Shown here piece by piece: positions 1 through 8,287 of a DNA stretch of 64,000 nt. This stretch comes from Hyphomicrobium album (GTDB taxonomy: Bacteria; Pseudomonadota; Alphaproteobacteria; Rhizobiales; Hyphomicrobiaceae). The notes under the pieces are model-generated. The model was not told the origin of the DNA, made no database searches, and was given only the letters and a program-made list of their open reading frames with translations. The position numbers and the translations under genes were made by a program. The stretch spans positions 744,001 to 808,000 of the forward strand of contig NZ_WMBQ01000001.1 of the NCBI RefSeq assembly GCF_009708035.1, in the 5' to 3' direction. Within the stretch, counting starts at the first letter, position 1. Every line of letters starts with the position of its first letter.

Positions 1-2610
1 GTTCTTCAAGGCGGCGAGCGAATAGCGGATCGCGCCGGGCTTGCCTGCTTCCTTCGAGGCTTCGGCGAGGAAATCCACCTCCGAGGCATTGACCGACGGC
101 GGCTGCACCGTAATGCCGCTCTTGCGCGCTTCCGCCGCGAACATGGAGAGCTTGTCGGTGTTGCTCATGTCGAGGGTCATGGAGGCGGCGAGGAACTCCT
201 CGCGGTAGTTCGCCTTCATGTAGGCCGTGTGGTAGCTCACCAGCGCATAAGCCGCGGCGTGCGATTTGTTGAAGCCGTAGCCGGCGAACTTGTCGACCAG
301 CTCGAAGATGTAGGTCGCGTCCCTCTTCGACACGCCCTTCGACATGGCGCCTTCGACGAACTTGGCCTGATGGCGCGCCATCTCCGCCTTGTCCTTCTTG
401 CCCATGGCGCGGCGCAGAAGGTCGGCCTGGCCCAGCGTATACCCGCCCATCACCTGGGCGATCTGGATGACCTGCTCCTGATAGATGATGACGCCGTAGG
501 TCTCCCTGAGGATGCCTTCCAGCATCGGATCGAGGCAGTCGACCGGCTCCTCGCCGTGCTTGCGGTTGATGTAGGTCGGGATGTTGTCCATAGGGCCGGG
601 GCGGTAGAGCGCCACCATGGCGATGATGTCCTCGAAGCGGTCGGGCTTCAGCCGCTTGAGGCTCTCGCGCATGCCCGTCGATTCCAGCTGGAACACGCCG
701 ACCGTGTCCGCCTTCGCCAGCAGCTCGTAGGATTTCTTGTCGTCGAGCGGCAGCGCCAGCAGATCGACGTCGATGCGGCGCCCGCGTTTGACCAGCTCCA
801 CCGCCTTCTGCAGCACGGTGAGCGTCTTCAACCCGAGGAAGTCGAACTTCACGAGGCCCGCGGCCTCGACCAGCTTCCAGTTGAATTGCGTGACGGGCGA
901 GTTCGTCTTCGGGTCGCGCGTCAGCGGCACCAGCTCGACCAGCGGCCGATCGCCGATGACCATGCCGGCGGCGTGCGTCGAGGCGTGGCGGTAGAGGCCT
1001 TCCAGCTTCTGCGCGATCTCGACGAGGCGAGCGACCATCGGGTCGGCGTCGATCTGCTCCTGCAGCTTCGGCTCGCTGGCGATAGCCTCGGGCAGCGTGA
1101 CGGGATTGGCCGGATTGTTCGGCACCAGCTTGCACAGCCGGTCCACCTGCCCGTACGGCATCTGCAGCACGCGGCCGACATCGCGCAGCACCGCGCGCGC
1201 CTGCAGCTTGCCGTGGGTGATGATCTGCGCCACGCGGTCGTGGCCGTACTTGCTCTGCACGTAGCGGATCACCTCGTCACGGCGATCCTGGCAGAAGTCG
1301 ATGTCGAAGTCCGGCATCGACACGCGTTCCGGATTGAGGAAGCGCTCGAACAGCAGTCCGAAGCGCAGCGGGTCGAGGTCGGTGATGGTCAGTGCCCAGG
1401 CGACGACGGAGCCGGCGCCCGAGCCGCGGCCCGGGCCCACCGGCACGCCCTGCCCCTTCGCCCACTTGATGAAGTCGGCGACGATGAGGAAGTAGCCCGG
1501 AAATTTCATGCCGGCGATGACGTCGAGCTCGTAGGCGAGCCGCTTTTCATAGTCCGCGCGCGTGAAGCCCTCGGCCGGTGCCGCGGCGGCAAGGCGTTCG
1601 GCGAGTCCGGCCTCCGCCTGGCGGCGCAGCTCGTTGGCTTCGAGCTTGGCAACCTCGTCGGCGCTCACGTCGCCCTTCGCGGCGACGAAGCGCGGCAGGA
1701 TCGGCTTGCGGCCCTCCGGCCGGAAGGCGCAGCGCTTGGCGATCTCGATGGTGTTGTCGAGCGCCTCGGGCAGGTCGGCGAACACCTCCGCCATCGCCTC
1801 GCCGCTCTTGAAGTCGTGCTCGCACGTCACCCGCCGGCGATCGTCCTCGACCACGTAGCGGCCGGCGGCGATGCACAGCAGCGCGTCGTGCGCCTCGTAG
1901 TCGTCGGGCGAAGCGAAGTACGCTTCGTTGGTGGCGACGATGGGAATGCCCTTACCGTAGGCGAACGCGAGCAGTTGCGGTTCGACGTCGTGCTCCGACT
2001 TGAGCCCGTGCCGCTGCAGCTCGACGTACAGCCGGTCGCCGAACATTTTCTTCAGCAGGTCGATCCGCGCCTCGGCGAGCGCCTTCTGTCCGTCGCGCAG
2101 CGCCCGGTCGATCGGACCGTCGGGACCGCCGGTGAGCGCGATCAATCCGTCCGCATGCTCGGCCAGCACGGTGGCCTTCGAGTGCGCACCCTCAACGTCG
2201 TTCGTCTCGAGATGCGCACGGCTGACGAGCTTCATCAGGTTGGCGTAGCCCGCATCGTTCATGGCGAGCAGGGCAACGTTGCCGTCGCCGGGAATGCGCT
2301 GCGCCGGCGTGCCGCGCTCGGTCGCGTCGTGGCGGCGATCCTCGAAATCGATGGAGAGCACCACGCCGACGATCGGCTGGATGCCCGCGTCGGCCAACTT
2401 GTCGGAGAACTCGAGCGCGCCGTACAGATTGTTGGTGTCGGTCAGCCCGAGCGCTGGAAAGCTATGCGCGGCAGCAAGCTTCGCCAGCTTGCCGATGGGC
2501 AATGCGCCTTCCAGCAGCGAATAGGCGGAATGCACCTTGAGGTGCACGAAGCGCGCCCGCGCAGGCGTCGCGGGCTGACCGGAATCCGGCAGGCGAGTCG
2601 GAGCGTTCAT
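1..2610 (-). CDS. dnaE: DNA polymerase III alpha subunit, 3' part missing (window edge)
   Basis: Catalytic subunit of the replicative DNA polymerase. The minus-strand frame reads from an ATG at 2610 to the window edge, giving 870 residues of a protein that is normally about 1150 long. The N-terminal PHP domain starts at residue 23 (HLKVHSAYSLLEG). The polymerase catalytic motif PDFDIDF is at residues 433-439, preceded by the glycine-rich GPGRGSGAGS at 392-401. Finger-domain residues run to the edge. It lies downstream of lolD in the usual alphaproteobacterial order. The truncation is caused by the window, not by decay. Confidence 0.97.
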   Translation of the reverse strand, partial: MNAPTRLPDSGQPATPARARFVHLKVHSAYSLLEGALPIGKLAKLAAAHSFPALGLTDTNNLYGALEFSDKLADAGIQPIVGVVLSIDFEDRRHDATERGTPAQRIPGDGNVALLAMNDAGYANLMKLVSRAHLETNDVEGAHSKATVLAEHADGLIALTGGPDGPIDRALRDGQKALAEARIDLLKKMFGDRLYVELQRHGLKSEHDVEPQLLAFAYGKGIPIVATNEAYFASPDDYEAHDALLCIAAGRYVVEDDRRRVTCEHDFKSGEAMAEVFADLPEALDNTIEIAKRCAFRPEGRKPILPRFVAAKGDVSADEVAKLEANELRRQAEAGLAERLAAAAPAEGFTRADYEKRLAYELDVIAGMKFPGYFLIVADFIKWAKGQGVPVGPGRGSGAGSVVAWALTITDLDPLRFGLLFERFLNPERVSMPDFDIDFCQDRRDEVIRYVQSKYGHDRVAQIITHGKLQARAVLRDVGRVLQMPYGQVDRLCKLVPNNPANPVTLPEAIASEPKLQEQIDADPMVARLVEIAQKLEGLYRHASTHAAGMVIGDRPLVELVPLTRDPKTNSPVTQFNWKLVEAAGLVKFDFLGLKTLTVLQKAVELVKRGRRIDVDLLALPLDDKKSYELLAKADTVGVFQLESTGMRESLKRLKPDRFEDIIAMVALYRPGPMDNIPTYINRKHGEEPVDCLDPMLEGILRETYGVIIYQEQVIQIAQVMGGYTLGQADLLRRAMGKKDKAEMARHQAKFVEGAMSKGVSKRDATYIFELVDKFAGYGFNKSHAAAYALVSYHTAYMKANYREEFLAASMTLDMSNTDKLSMFAAEARKSGITVQPPSVNASEVDFLAEASKEAGKPGAIRYSLAALKN

Positions 2611-2703
2611 GGCACATATTTAGACCAGCCGGGAAGGCAGCCCAAGGCTTGCCGTCCGCCTATCCCGCGGGAATCGCTCCGTTCACAGCACCGAGGGACG
2701 GCG

Positions 2704-3132
2704 TCACTCCGCTTTGCCCATCTGCTCGTTCATGGCGGCCATATCGGCCCACACGGCCTCGAAGATATGGCCGTCGGTGTCCTCGAAGGCGCGATTGTAC
2801 ATCCAGCCCATGTCCATGGGCGCGCGGACGTCGGCCTTCCCGCCGCTGGTCGCCGCTGCCTCGGCGATGGCGTCCACGGCTTCGCGGCTGTCGAGGGTGA
2901 TTGCGAGTAGCACCTCACACGACTGGCGCGCGTCGGCGACCGGCTTCGGGGTGAAGGTCGCGAAGTAGTCGCGCGTCAGCAGATGGAAAGTGATGGCATC
3001 CGACCAGACCATGGAGGACGCCCGGTGGTCACTGAACTGCTCGTTCTTCACGCACCCGATCGCCTCGTAGAAGCGGGTCGCGGCGGCAAGATCCTCCACC
3101 GGCAGGTTCACGAAGATCATCTTGGGCATCAT
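2704..3132 (-). CDS. VOC-family (glyoxalase/bleomycin-resistance fold) protein
   Basis: A 142-residue single-domain VOC protein. It opens with the typical beta-strand and helix MIFVNLPVEDLAAATRFYEA and ends with the second half-repeat containing GWMYNRAFEDTDGHIFEA, where the last Glu/His positions are usual metal ligands. Proteins of this type are often annotated as lactoylglutathione lyase-like, but the substrate cannot be assigned from sequence. Two Met codons stand at the start (MMPKM); either could be used. It sits between lolD and dnaE on the same strand and is separated from both by about 100 bases. Confidence 0.85.
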   Translation of the reverse strand: MMPKMIFVNLPVEDLAAATRFYEAIGCVKNEQFSDHRASSMVWSDAITFHLLTRDYFATFTPKPVADARQSCEVLLAITLDSREAVDAIAEAAATSGGKADVRAPMDMGWMYNRAFEDTDGHIFEAVWADMAAMNEQMGKAE

Positions 3133-3256
3133 AGGTCCCCTTTGTCGGCTTCTCGGAGGTGCAGTCCCCCGCTTACATCGACACGACGAACGGCGTTTGC
3201 CGGATTCGACAGTCTGCTTGTATTTTTTTTGGAAGTCGGCCGCCGCCGGGGTCGCG

Positions 3257-4024
3257 CTAGCGCAGCGCCAGGGGCTGCACTTCGACCAGCATGCCGTTCT
3301 CCAGCCGCAGGACCCGGTCCATGCGCCGCGCGAGGTCGAGGTTGTGCGTGCAGATCAACGCCGCCACGCCCGTCGTGCGAATGAGGTGGATCAGCGCGTC
3401 GAACACGTGCTCGGCCGTGTGCGGGTCGAGATTGCCGGTCGGTTCGTCGGCGAGGATGAGCCGCGGGTCATTGGCCAGCGCGCGCGCGATGGCGGTGCGC
3501 TGCTGCTCGCCGCCCGAAAGCTGGGCCGGACGATGGTCGACGCGATCGGCAAGCCCCAGAGAGCCCAAGAGCTGCGCCGCCCGTTGGCGCGCCTGCTTCT
3601 TGGTGCGGCCGAGGATCAGCTGCGGGATCATGATGTTCTCCAGCGCCGAGAACTCAGGCAGCAGCTGGTGGAACTGATAGACGAAGCCCATCTGCACGCG
3701 ACGCACGCGCGTGCGCTCGGCGTCGGGCATCCCGGTGCAGTCGCGGCCGTTGATGATGACGCGGCCGCCATCGGGCGTTTCCAAAAGGCCGGAGATGTGG
3801 AGCAGCGTCGACTTGCCGGCGCCCGACGGGCCGACCAGCGCCACCGCCTGCCCGGGGAAGATGTCGGCCGAGGCGCCGTTGAGCACCTCGATCTTGCGGG
3901 ACCCCTGGTAGAAGGCGCGCACCAGGCGATCGAGCCGCAGCGCCGGTTGCGTGGCAAAGTCTCTCCCGGTGTCCCGCACGGCTAGGAGTTCCTCGGCCAG
4001 GGCTGTCATCCGACGTTCGCTCAT
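3257..4024 (-). CDS. lolD: Lipoprotein-releasing ABC transporter ATPase LolD
   Basis: ATPase that powers release of outer-membrane lipoproteins from the inner membrane. I place the start at 4024 (MSERRMTAL), giving 255 residues, because this ATG overlaps the lolC stop codon as ATGA; a longer in-frame reading to 4069 would run into lolC. Walker A GPSGAGKST is at residues 65-73, the ABC signature LSGGEQQR at 169-176 and Walker B LILADEP at 189-195. Translationally coupled to lolC upstream. Confidence 0.96.
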   Translation of the reverse strand: MSERRMTALAEELLAVRDTGRDFATQPALRLDRLVRAFYQGSRKIEVLNGASADIFPGQAVALVGPSGAGKSTLLHISGLLETPDGGRVIINGRDCTGMPDAERTRVRRVQMGFVYQFHQLLPEFSALENIMIPQLILGRTKKQARQRAAQLLGSLGLADRVDHRPAQLSGGEQQRTAIARALANDPRLILADEPTGNLDPHTAEHVFDALIHLIRTTGVAALICTHNLDLARRMDRVLRLENGMLVEVQPLALR

Positions 4025-5292
4025 TCGTAGCGCAGCGCCTCGACGGGATCGAGAGTTGAAGCGCGCCACGATGGATAGAGCGTGGCGAGCACGGACAGGG
4101 CAAGCGCCATGCCGACGATCGAAGCCGTCTCACGCGGCTCCATGTCGGCCGGCAGGCGCGTCAGATAGTAGACGTTCGGGTCGAACAGGGTCGTGTTCGA
4201 CATCCACGAGACGAACTCGCGGATGTATTCGATGTTCAGACAGAAGACGATGCCGAGCACCAGGCCGGCCAAGGTGCCGACCACGCCGATCGAGGCGCCG
4301 GTGATCAGAAACACCCGCATGATCGAGCCGCGCGAAGCGCCCATGGTACGCAGGATGGCGACGTCGCGTCCCTTGTCCTTCACCAGCATCATCAATCCGG
4401 AGATGATGTTAAGCGCCGCGACCAGCACGATGAGCGAGAGGATGATGAACATCACGTTGCGCTCGACCTCGAGCACCGTGAAAAACGTCTCGTTGCGTGC
4501 CCGCCAGTCGGAGACGTGGTTGGCCGGACCCACCGCCCGCTTTATTTCGCGGACGAAATTATCGATGTGCTCGGGGTGGTCGACGATCACCTCGATGGCG
4601 TCCACCTCCGGCCCGCGCGAGAAGTAGCGCTGCGCTTCGAGCAGCGGCATGAAGACCATCGTGCGGTCGTATTCGGCCATGCCCATCTCGAACAGGGCGG
4701 CGACCACATACGGCTTGGTGCGCGGCGCGGTGCCGAACGGCGTCGAGGCCCCACGCGGCGAGACGAGCGTGATCGTGTCGCCGACGTTGACGCGCAGCAT
4801 GTTGGCGAGGCGCGTGCCGATGGCGATGCCCGAGCCCTGCCCGAAACCGTCGAGCGAGCCGAAGCGGATGTTGTCGGCGAGGAGCGGCAGGGAGCGCATG
4901 CCCTCTTCAGACATGCCGCGCACGAGCGCACCCGTCGCCTGCACGGCCGAGGAGACCATCACCTGCCCCTCGATCAGCGGCATCGCCGACTTGATGCCGG
5001 TCATCTCATTGATGCGCTTCGTCACCTCGTCGTAGTCGTCGAACGGACCGCCGATCTTGTTGACGATGACGTGGCCATTGAGACCGAGGATCTTGGCGAA
5101 CAGCTCGTTGCGGAATCCGTTCATCACCGCCATGACGATGATCAGCGTGGCGACGCCCAGCATGATGCCGGTGAACGAGAACCCGGCGATGACCGAAATG
5201 AAGCCTTCCGAGCGGCGGGCGCGCAGGTAGCGCAGCGCGAGCATCCACTCGAACAGGGTAAACGGCTTGGTGTCAGCAACGGCCGCTGTCAT
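4021..5292 (-). CDS. lolC: Lipoprotein-releasing system permease (LolC/E, LolF-like)
   Basis: A 423-residue MacB/FtsX-type permease. It has one N-terminal membrane segment (about residues 25-50, ending VIMAVMNGF), a large periplasmic domain, and three C-terminal segments beginning near FIILSLIVLVAALNI. It ends VEALRYE, typical of the LolC/E family. Only one permease gene accompanies lolD here, unlike the lolC-lolE pair of E. coli, so the complex is probably a homodimer (often called LolF). Start at ATG 5292; ATGA overlap with lolD at its 3' end. Confidence 0.95.
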   Translation of the reverse strand: MTAAVADTKPFTLFEWMLALRYLRARRSEGFISVIAGFSFTGIMLGVATLIIVMAVMNGFRNELFAKILGLNGHVIVNKIGGPFDDYDEVTKRINEMTGIKSAMPLIEGQVMVSSAVQATGALVRGMSEEGMRSLPLLADNIRFGSLDGFGQGSGIAIGTRLANMLRVNVGDTITLVSPRGASTPFGTAPRTKPYVVAALFEMGMAEYDRTMVFMPLLEAQRYFSRGPEVDAIEVIVDHPEHIDNFVREIKRAVGPANHVSDWRARNETFFTVLEVERNVMFIILSLIVLVAALNIISGLMMLVKDKGRDVAILRTMGASRGSIMRVFLITGASIGVVGTLAGLVLGIVFCLNIEYIREFVSWMSNTTLFDPNVYYLTRLPADMEPRETASIVGMALALSVLATLYPSWRASTLDPVEALRYE

Positions 5293-5427
5293 CCCCCCGA
5301 AACTCCTCCGCTTCTTGCGCTTCTTGGGTGGGCAGCACAGCTACCCCCGCAATCGGGCCAGATTGCGTTGCGCAAGGCCCCGTCTCAGACCATCGTCAAT
5401 GGTGCGCCGATTGGGCCGCACTCGGCC

Positions 5428-6960
5428 CTAGTAGGCGCGTCCGATCAGCACATATTCACGCGCCGCATCACCGGTGAACAGGCACATTCCTTCCACGGGC
5501 TTCTGGTCGAGCGGCGCGTTGCGAATCGTCAACTTAAGCGCTTTCAGTCGCTCGGCAATTGCCTCCAGCTTGGCGCCTTCCGGCTTCGCCCAGGCGACGT
5601 AGGCCCAGCCCTTGAACGCTCCGCCTTCGTCCTCGGCGTCCGCAGCACCGAAATATTCGGCGAGTTCGTCGAAGGTCTTGATGCCGGTGACGATGTTGCC
5701 GTCGAGGCGTGCTTTCGCCTCGGCGAAAAGCTTGGCCTGGATGTCGTCGAGCAGCGCGGGCGCCCCGGCGACGAACTCGGCGACCGGCTTGGTGTGCGAG
5801 ACGATCTTGTCGCCGTCGCGCAGGACGTCGCGGCGCATGAATGTGACGTTGCCGCCGGCGGCATCGCGGCCACCGATCTCGACGATCACCGGTGCGCCGC
5901 GGCGCACCCAGTTCCACCGCTTCTCAGCCGACTTGACCGGCTTGGCGTCGACCAGCACGCGGATGCCCTTCGCCTTCAGCTCCTTCTCGAGCGAGGCGCA
6001 GTAGTCGAGGAGGTCCTTGTCCTCGGGCTTGTCGCGCAGCATCGGCACGATGACGATCTGGCGTGGCGCGATCTTGGGCGGCATGCGCAGGCCGTCGTCG
6101 TCGCCGTGCGTCATGATCACGCCACCGATCAGCCGTGTCGACACGCCCCAGCTCGTCGTGTGGCAGTATTCGAGCTGGCCTTCACGGTTCTGGAACTGGA
6201 TGTTCTGAGCTTCGGCGAAGTGGGTGCCGAGATAATGCGACGTGCCGGCCTGCAGGGCCTTGCCGTCCTGCATCATCGCTTCGATCGAATAGGTGTTGTC
6301 GGCACCGGGGAAGCGCTCGTTCGCCGGCTTCTCGCCGGCGATGACCGGCATCGCCAGCACGTTCTCGGCGAACTCGCGGTAGACCTCGAGCATCTTTCGC
6401 GTCTCGGCCATGGCGTCGTCGCGATCGGCGTGCGCCGTGTGCCCCTCCTGCCAGAGGAACTCGGTGGTGCGCAGGAACAGCCGCGTGCGCATCTCCCAGC
6501 GCACCACGTTGGCCCACTGGTTGATGAGCAGCGGCAGGTCGCGATAGCTCTTGATCCAGCGCTGGAACGCGTCGCCGATGATCGTCTCCGAGGTCGGCCG
6601 CACGATGAGCGGCTCCTCGAGCTTGGCCGCCGGGTCGACCACCAGCTTGCCGCCCTCGTTCTTCAGGCGGTGGTGGGTGACGACCGCCATCTCCTTGGCG
6701 AAGCCTTCGACGTGCTCGGCCTCCTTGGCGAGGAAGCTCATCGGGATGAACAGCGGGAAGTAGCAGTTCTCGTGCCCGGTATCCTTGATACGGGCGTCGA
6801 GTTCGGCCTGGATGCGCTCCCATACGCCCCAGCCCCACGGCTTGATGACCATGCAGCCGCGCACGGGGCTCGTCTCGGCCATGTCGCCGTCACGAACGGC
6901 GACTTGATACCACTCGGGAAAGTCCTGCTCGCGGGTAACGGAAAGCGCGCGCTTGCTCAT
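5428..6960 (-). CDS. proS: Prolyl-tRNA synthetase, archaeal/eukaryotic type
   Basis: Class II aminoacyl-tRNA synthetase charging tRNA-Pro, 510 residues. RPTSETIIG at 121-129, motif 2 RTTEFLWQEGHTAH at 164-177 and motif 3 region GGVIMTHGDD at 279-288 are present. There is no bacterial INS editing insertion, and the protein ends in the C-terminal extension with a terminal tyrosine (LIGRAY) that marks the ProRS-3 type found in archaea, eukaryotes and some bacteria. The zinc cysteines of that extension are not conserved: only one Cys (CLFTG) is seen. Most alphaproteobacteria use the roughly 440-residue bacterial type, so this copy was probably transferred. A GGGCCG/CGGCCC hairpin overlaps the stop codon. 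Confidence 0.95.
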   Translation of the reverse strand: MSKRALSVTREQDFPEWYQVAVRDGDMAETSPVRGCMVIKPWGWGVWERIQAELDARIKDTGHENCYFPLFIPMSFLAKEAEHVEGFAKEMAVVTHHRLKNEGGKLVVDPAAKLEEPLIVRPTSETIIGDAFQRWIKSYRDLPLLINQWANVVRWEMRTRLFLRTTEFLWQEGHTAHADRDDAMAETRKMLEVYREFAENVLAMPVIAGEKPANERFPGADNTYSIEAMMQDGKALQAGTSHYLGTHFAEAQNIQFQNREGQLEYCHTTSWGVSTRLIGGVIMTHGDDDGLRMPPKIAPRQIVIVPMLRDKPEDKDLLDYCASLEKELKAKGIRVLVDAKPVKSAEKRWNWVRRGAPVIVEIGGRDAAGGNVTFMRRDVLRDGDKIVSHTKPVAEFVAGAPALLDDIQAKLFAEAKARLDGNIVTGIKTFDELAEYFGAADAEDEGGAFKGWAYVAWAKPEGAKLEAIAERLKALKLTIRNAPLDQKPVEGMCLFTGDAAREYVLIGRAY

Positions 6961-6992
6961 CGGCCCGCCCTCCTCGGCGACTTAACCGGCAC

Positions 6993-7160
6993 GGTGGGAA
7001 GGAGGGAACGGGAAAGGCGCATAGGAGCCGGATCGCTGTGTGTTTTCGGGCCGAGGACCCACGGTTCGGGCTGGTAGCCTTAATCCAGGCAGGTGGCAAT
7101 CCCGGGCTGCTTACCACCCTGTGCGCACTCTCCACGCTCAGCCCACGTCCCTTCCCGACA
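6993..7160 (+). ncRNA. Candidate 6S RNA (ssrS-like)
   Basis: A stretch of about 168 bases whose ends can pair (GGGAAGG at 6996-7002 with CCTTCCC at 7150-7156) and whose interior can extend the stem (GCGCA near 7017 with TGCGC near 7122). It contains an apical CCGAGGACCCACGGTTCGG hairpin followed by AGCCTTAA at 7076-7083. E. coli 6S RNA has the same arrangement of hairpin then AGCCUUAA. Strand and ends are inferred; a proS leader on the minus strand is the alternative reading. The assignment rests on remembered 6S features and needs a covariance search. Confidence 0.4.
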
Positions 7161-7463
7161 GCGCCGACCTGATCTGCATCAGGTGCGCCGATGCCTTGAT
7201 TGCACGCGCGAATTGAGCGTTGGCCGGAGCAAATTTTTTTTCGCAGCAGCGCATGAAGCCGCGTGACAGAAGGCCGCGCGTCGAGTAAACGTACTCGCCA
7301 TAAGGGTGGGTCCAAAGTCGCCGAAACAGGCGGCAGACAGCCCAAGTCTAGGGAAGAAGACGGCGCGAGACTACCCATAGAGGTGGTCGGCTGCCTAAGT
7401 GTCGAGCCTCCAGGAATGTCCTGGCAGCGCTCCACGATCAAAAAAGAAGCAACGGCAATGCGG
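7161..7463. other. Non-coding stretch downstream of the 6S candidate
   Basis: No convincing gene. It holds a perfect 7-bp hairpin (ACCTGAT, loop CTGC, ATCAGGT, at 7167-7184), a run of eight T near 7233, and then about 220 bases with several short stems that end at a strong plus-strand terminator. This suggests a second small RNA on the plus strand, but I do not recognise a family. The long open frames here have no recognisable similarity and no coding-like composition. Confidence 0.4.
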
Positions 7464-7499
7464 GAGCAAGGTTCAATGGACCTTGCTCTTCGCTTTTTG
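7464..7499 (+). terminator. Rho-independent terminator
   Basis: The stem GAGCAAGGT at 7464-7472 pairs with ACCTTGCTC at 7480-7488 around a 7-base loop and is followed by TTCGCTTTTT. No gene upstream on the plus strand is known to need it, which supports a non-coding transcript in the preceding interval. Confidence 0.65.
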
Positions 7500-7537
7500 G
7501 GGGGGCGCATTGTCGAGCGGGAGCCGCGCGTGCGGGC

Positions 7538-7789
7538 TCACCAGGGGAAAGTCTCGGGCGTGACGACCTTGTAGACGATCGCCGCGTAGACGAGCGCAAA
7601 GACGACCGTCGCCACCAGCGTGTTGATCAGGAAGATGCGGAGCAGGCGCGGCTTGGCGGGCGCGCTCTCCGGTGTGCCCGGCACCACCTCCCCCTCCTCC
7701 GCCTGGGTACGCACGCCAAACGGCAGCACGGCGAACAGCACGATCCACCAGATGAAGATGTAGATCGCCACGGCCATGACGCGGTCCAT
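7538..7789 (-). CDS. DUF1467 family membrane protein
   Basis: An 83-residue protein starting at MDRVMAVAIY (ATG 7789). Two hydrophobic segments (residues about 5-25 and 52-73) flank a short loop with EEGEVVPGTPESAPAKP. This matches the small DUF1467 family found next to methylmalonyl-CoA epimerase and proS in many alphaproteobacteria. Function is unknown. It follows mce by 28 bases and is probably cotranscribed with it. Confidence 0.85.
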   Translation of the reverse strand: MDRVMAVAIYIFIWWIVLFAVLPFGVRTQAEEGEVVPGTPESAPAKPRLLRIFLINTLVATVVFALVYAAIVYKVVTPETFPW

Positions 7790-7817
7790 GCGCGCGTACT
7801 CCCTTGTAGGCGGGCCC

Positions 7818-8222
7818 TTAGGCCTGCTCGAGCTCGACGAGCGTGCCGCAGAAGTCCTTCGGATGCAGGAACAGCACCGGCTTGCCGTGCGCGCCGATCT
7901 TCGGCGTCCCGTCACCCAGCACGCGCGCACCCTGGGACTTCAGCTTGTCGCGGGCGGCGATGATGTCATCGACCTCGTAGCAAACATGGTGGATGCCGCC
8001 GTCGGGCGCCTTCTCGAGGAACTTGGCGATCGGCGAGCTGGCGCCCATCGGCTCCAGGAGCTCGATCTTGGTGTTCGGCAGGGTGATGAACACCACCGTC
8101 ACGCCGTGCTCGGGCTGCGGCAGCGGCGGGGTCACCTCGGCGCCCAGCGCGTCACGGTAGACGGCGGTCGCCGCGGCGAGGTCTTTCACCGCGATTGCAA
8201 CGTGATTCAAGCGTCCGATCAT
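7818..8222 (-). CDS. mce: Methylmalonyl-CoA epimerase
   Basis: A 134-residue VOC-fold enzyme interconverting (R)- and (S)-methylmalonyl-CoA in propionyl-CoA degradation. Metal-ligand candidates are His7 (LNHVAIAV), the GIHHVCYEV His pair near residue 83 and the C-terminal Glu in FCGTLVELEQ. Length and sequence are typical for the family. It is located between rnj and the DUF1467 gene, its usual place in this group. Confidence 0.94.
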   Translation of the reverse strand: MIGRLNHVAIAVKDLAAATAVYRDALGAEVTPPLPQPEHGVTVVFITLPNTKIELLEPMGASSPIAKFLEKAPDGGIHHVCYEVDDIIAARDKLKSQGARVLGDGTPKIGAHGKPVLFLHPKDFCGTLVELEQA

Positions 8223-8287
8223 TGAAGTTCCTCTGTCGTTGAGGTCGGCGGCCCGCTGGAGCCGCCGGATTCGCGGCGCCTCGGCGC

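Noticed and set aside
229-2910. 893-codon plus-strand open frame
   Set aside because: It is the antisense of dnaE. The minus-strand reading gives a full polymerase with catalytic motifs; the plus-strand reading is rich in His/Arg/Val/Leu with no domain, as expected for a GC-rich shadow frame.
4516-7077. 853-codon plus-strand open frame
   Set aside because: Antisense to lolC and proS, both of which have clear motifs. Shadow of high GC content.
7167-7184. TPP riboswitch suggested by CCTGATCTGCATCAGG
   Set aside because: The CTGAGA element and the rest of the thi box are missing; it is a simple hairpin.
7161-7500. tmRNA, RNase P RNA or SRP RNA in the proS upstream interval
   Set aside because: I looked for the tag-peptide code, the two-piece acceptor end, the RNase P AGGAAAGTCC core and the SRP GGTCAGGTCCGGAAGG core on both strands and found none.
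6890-7510. 206-codon minus-strand frame upstream of proS
   Set aside because: It overlaps the proS start in another frame, has no ribosome-binding site, and its composition is random-like. The interval looks non-coding with RNA structure.
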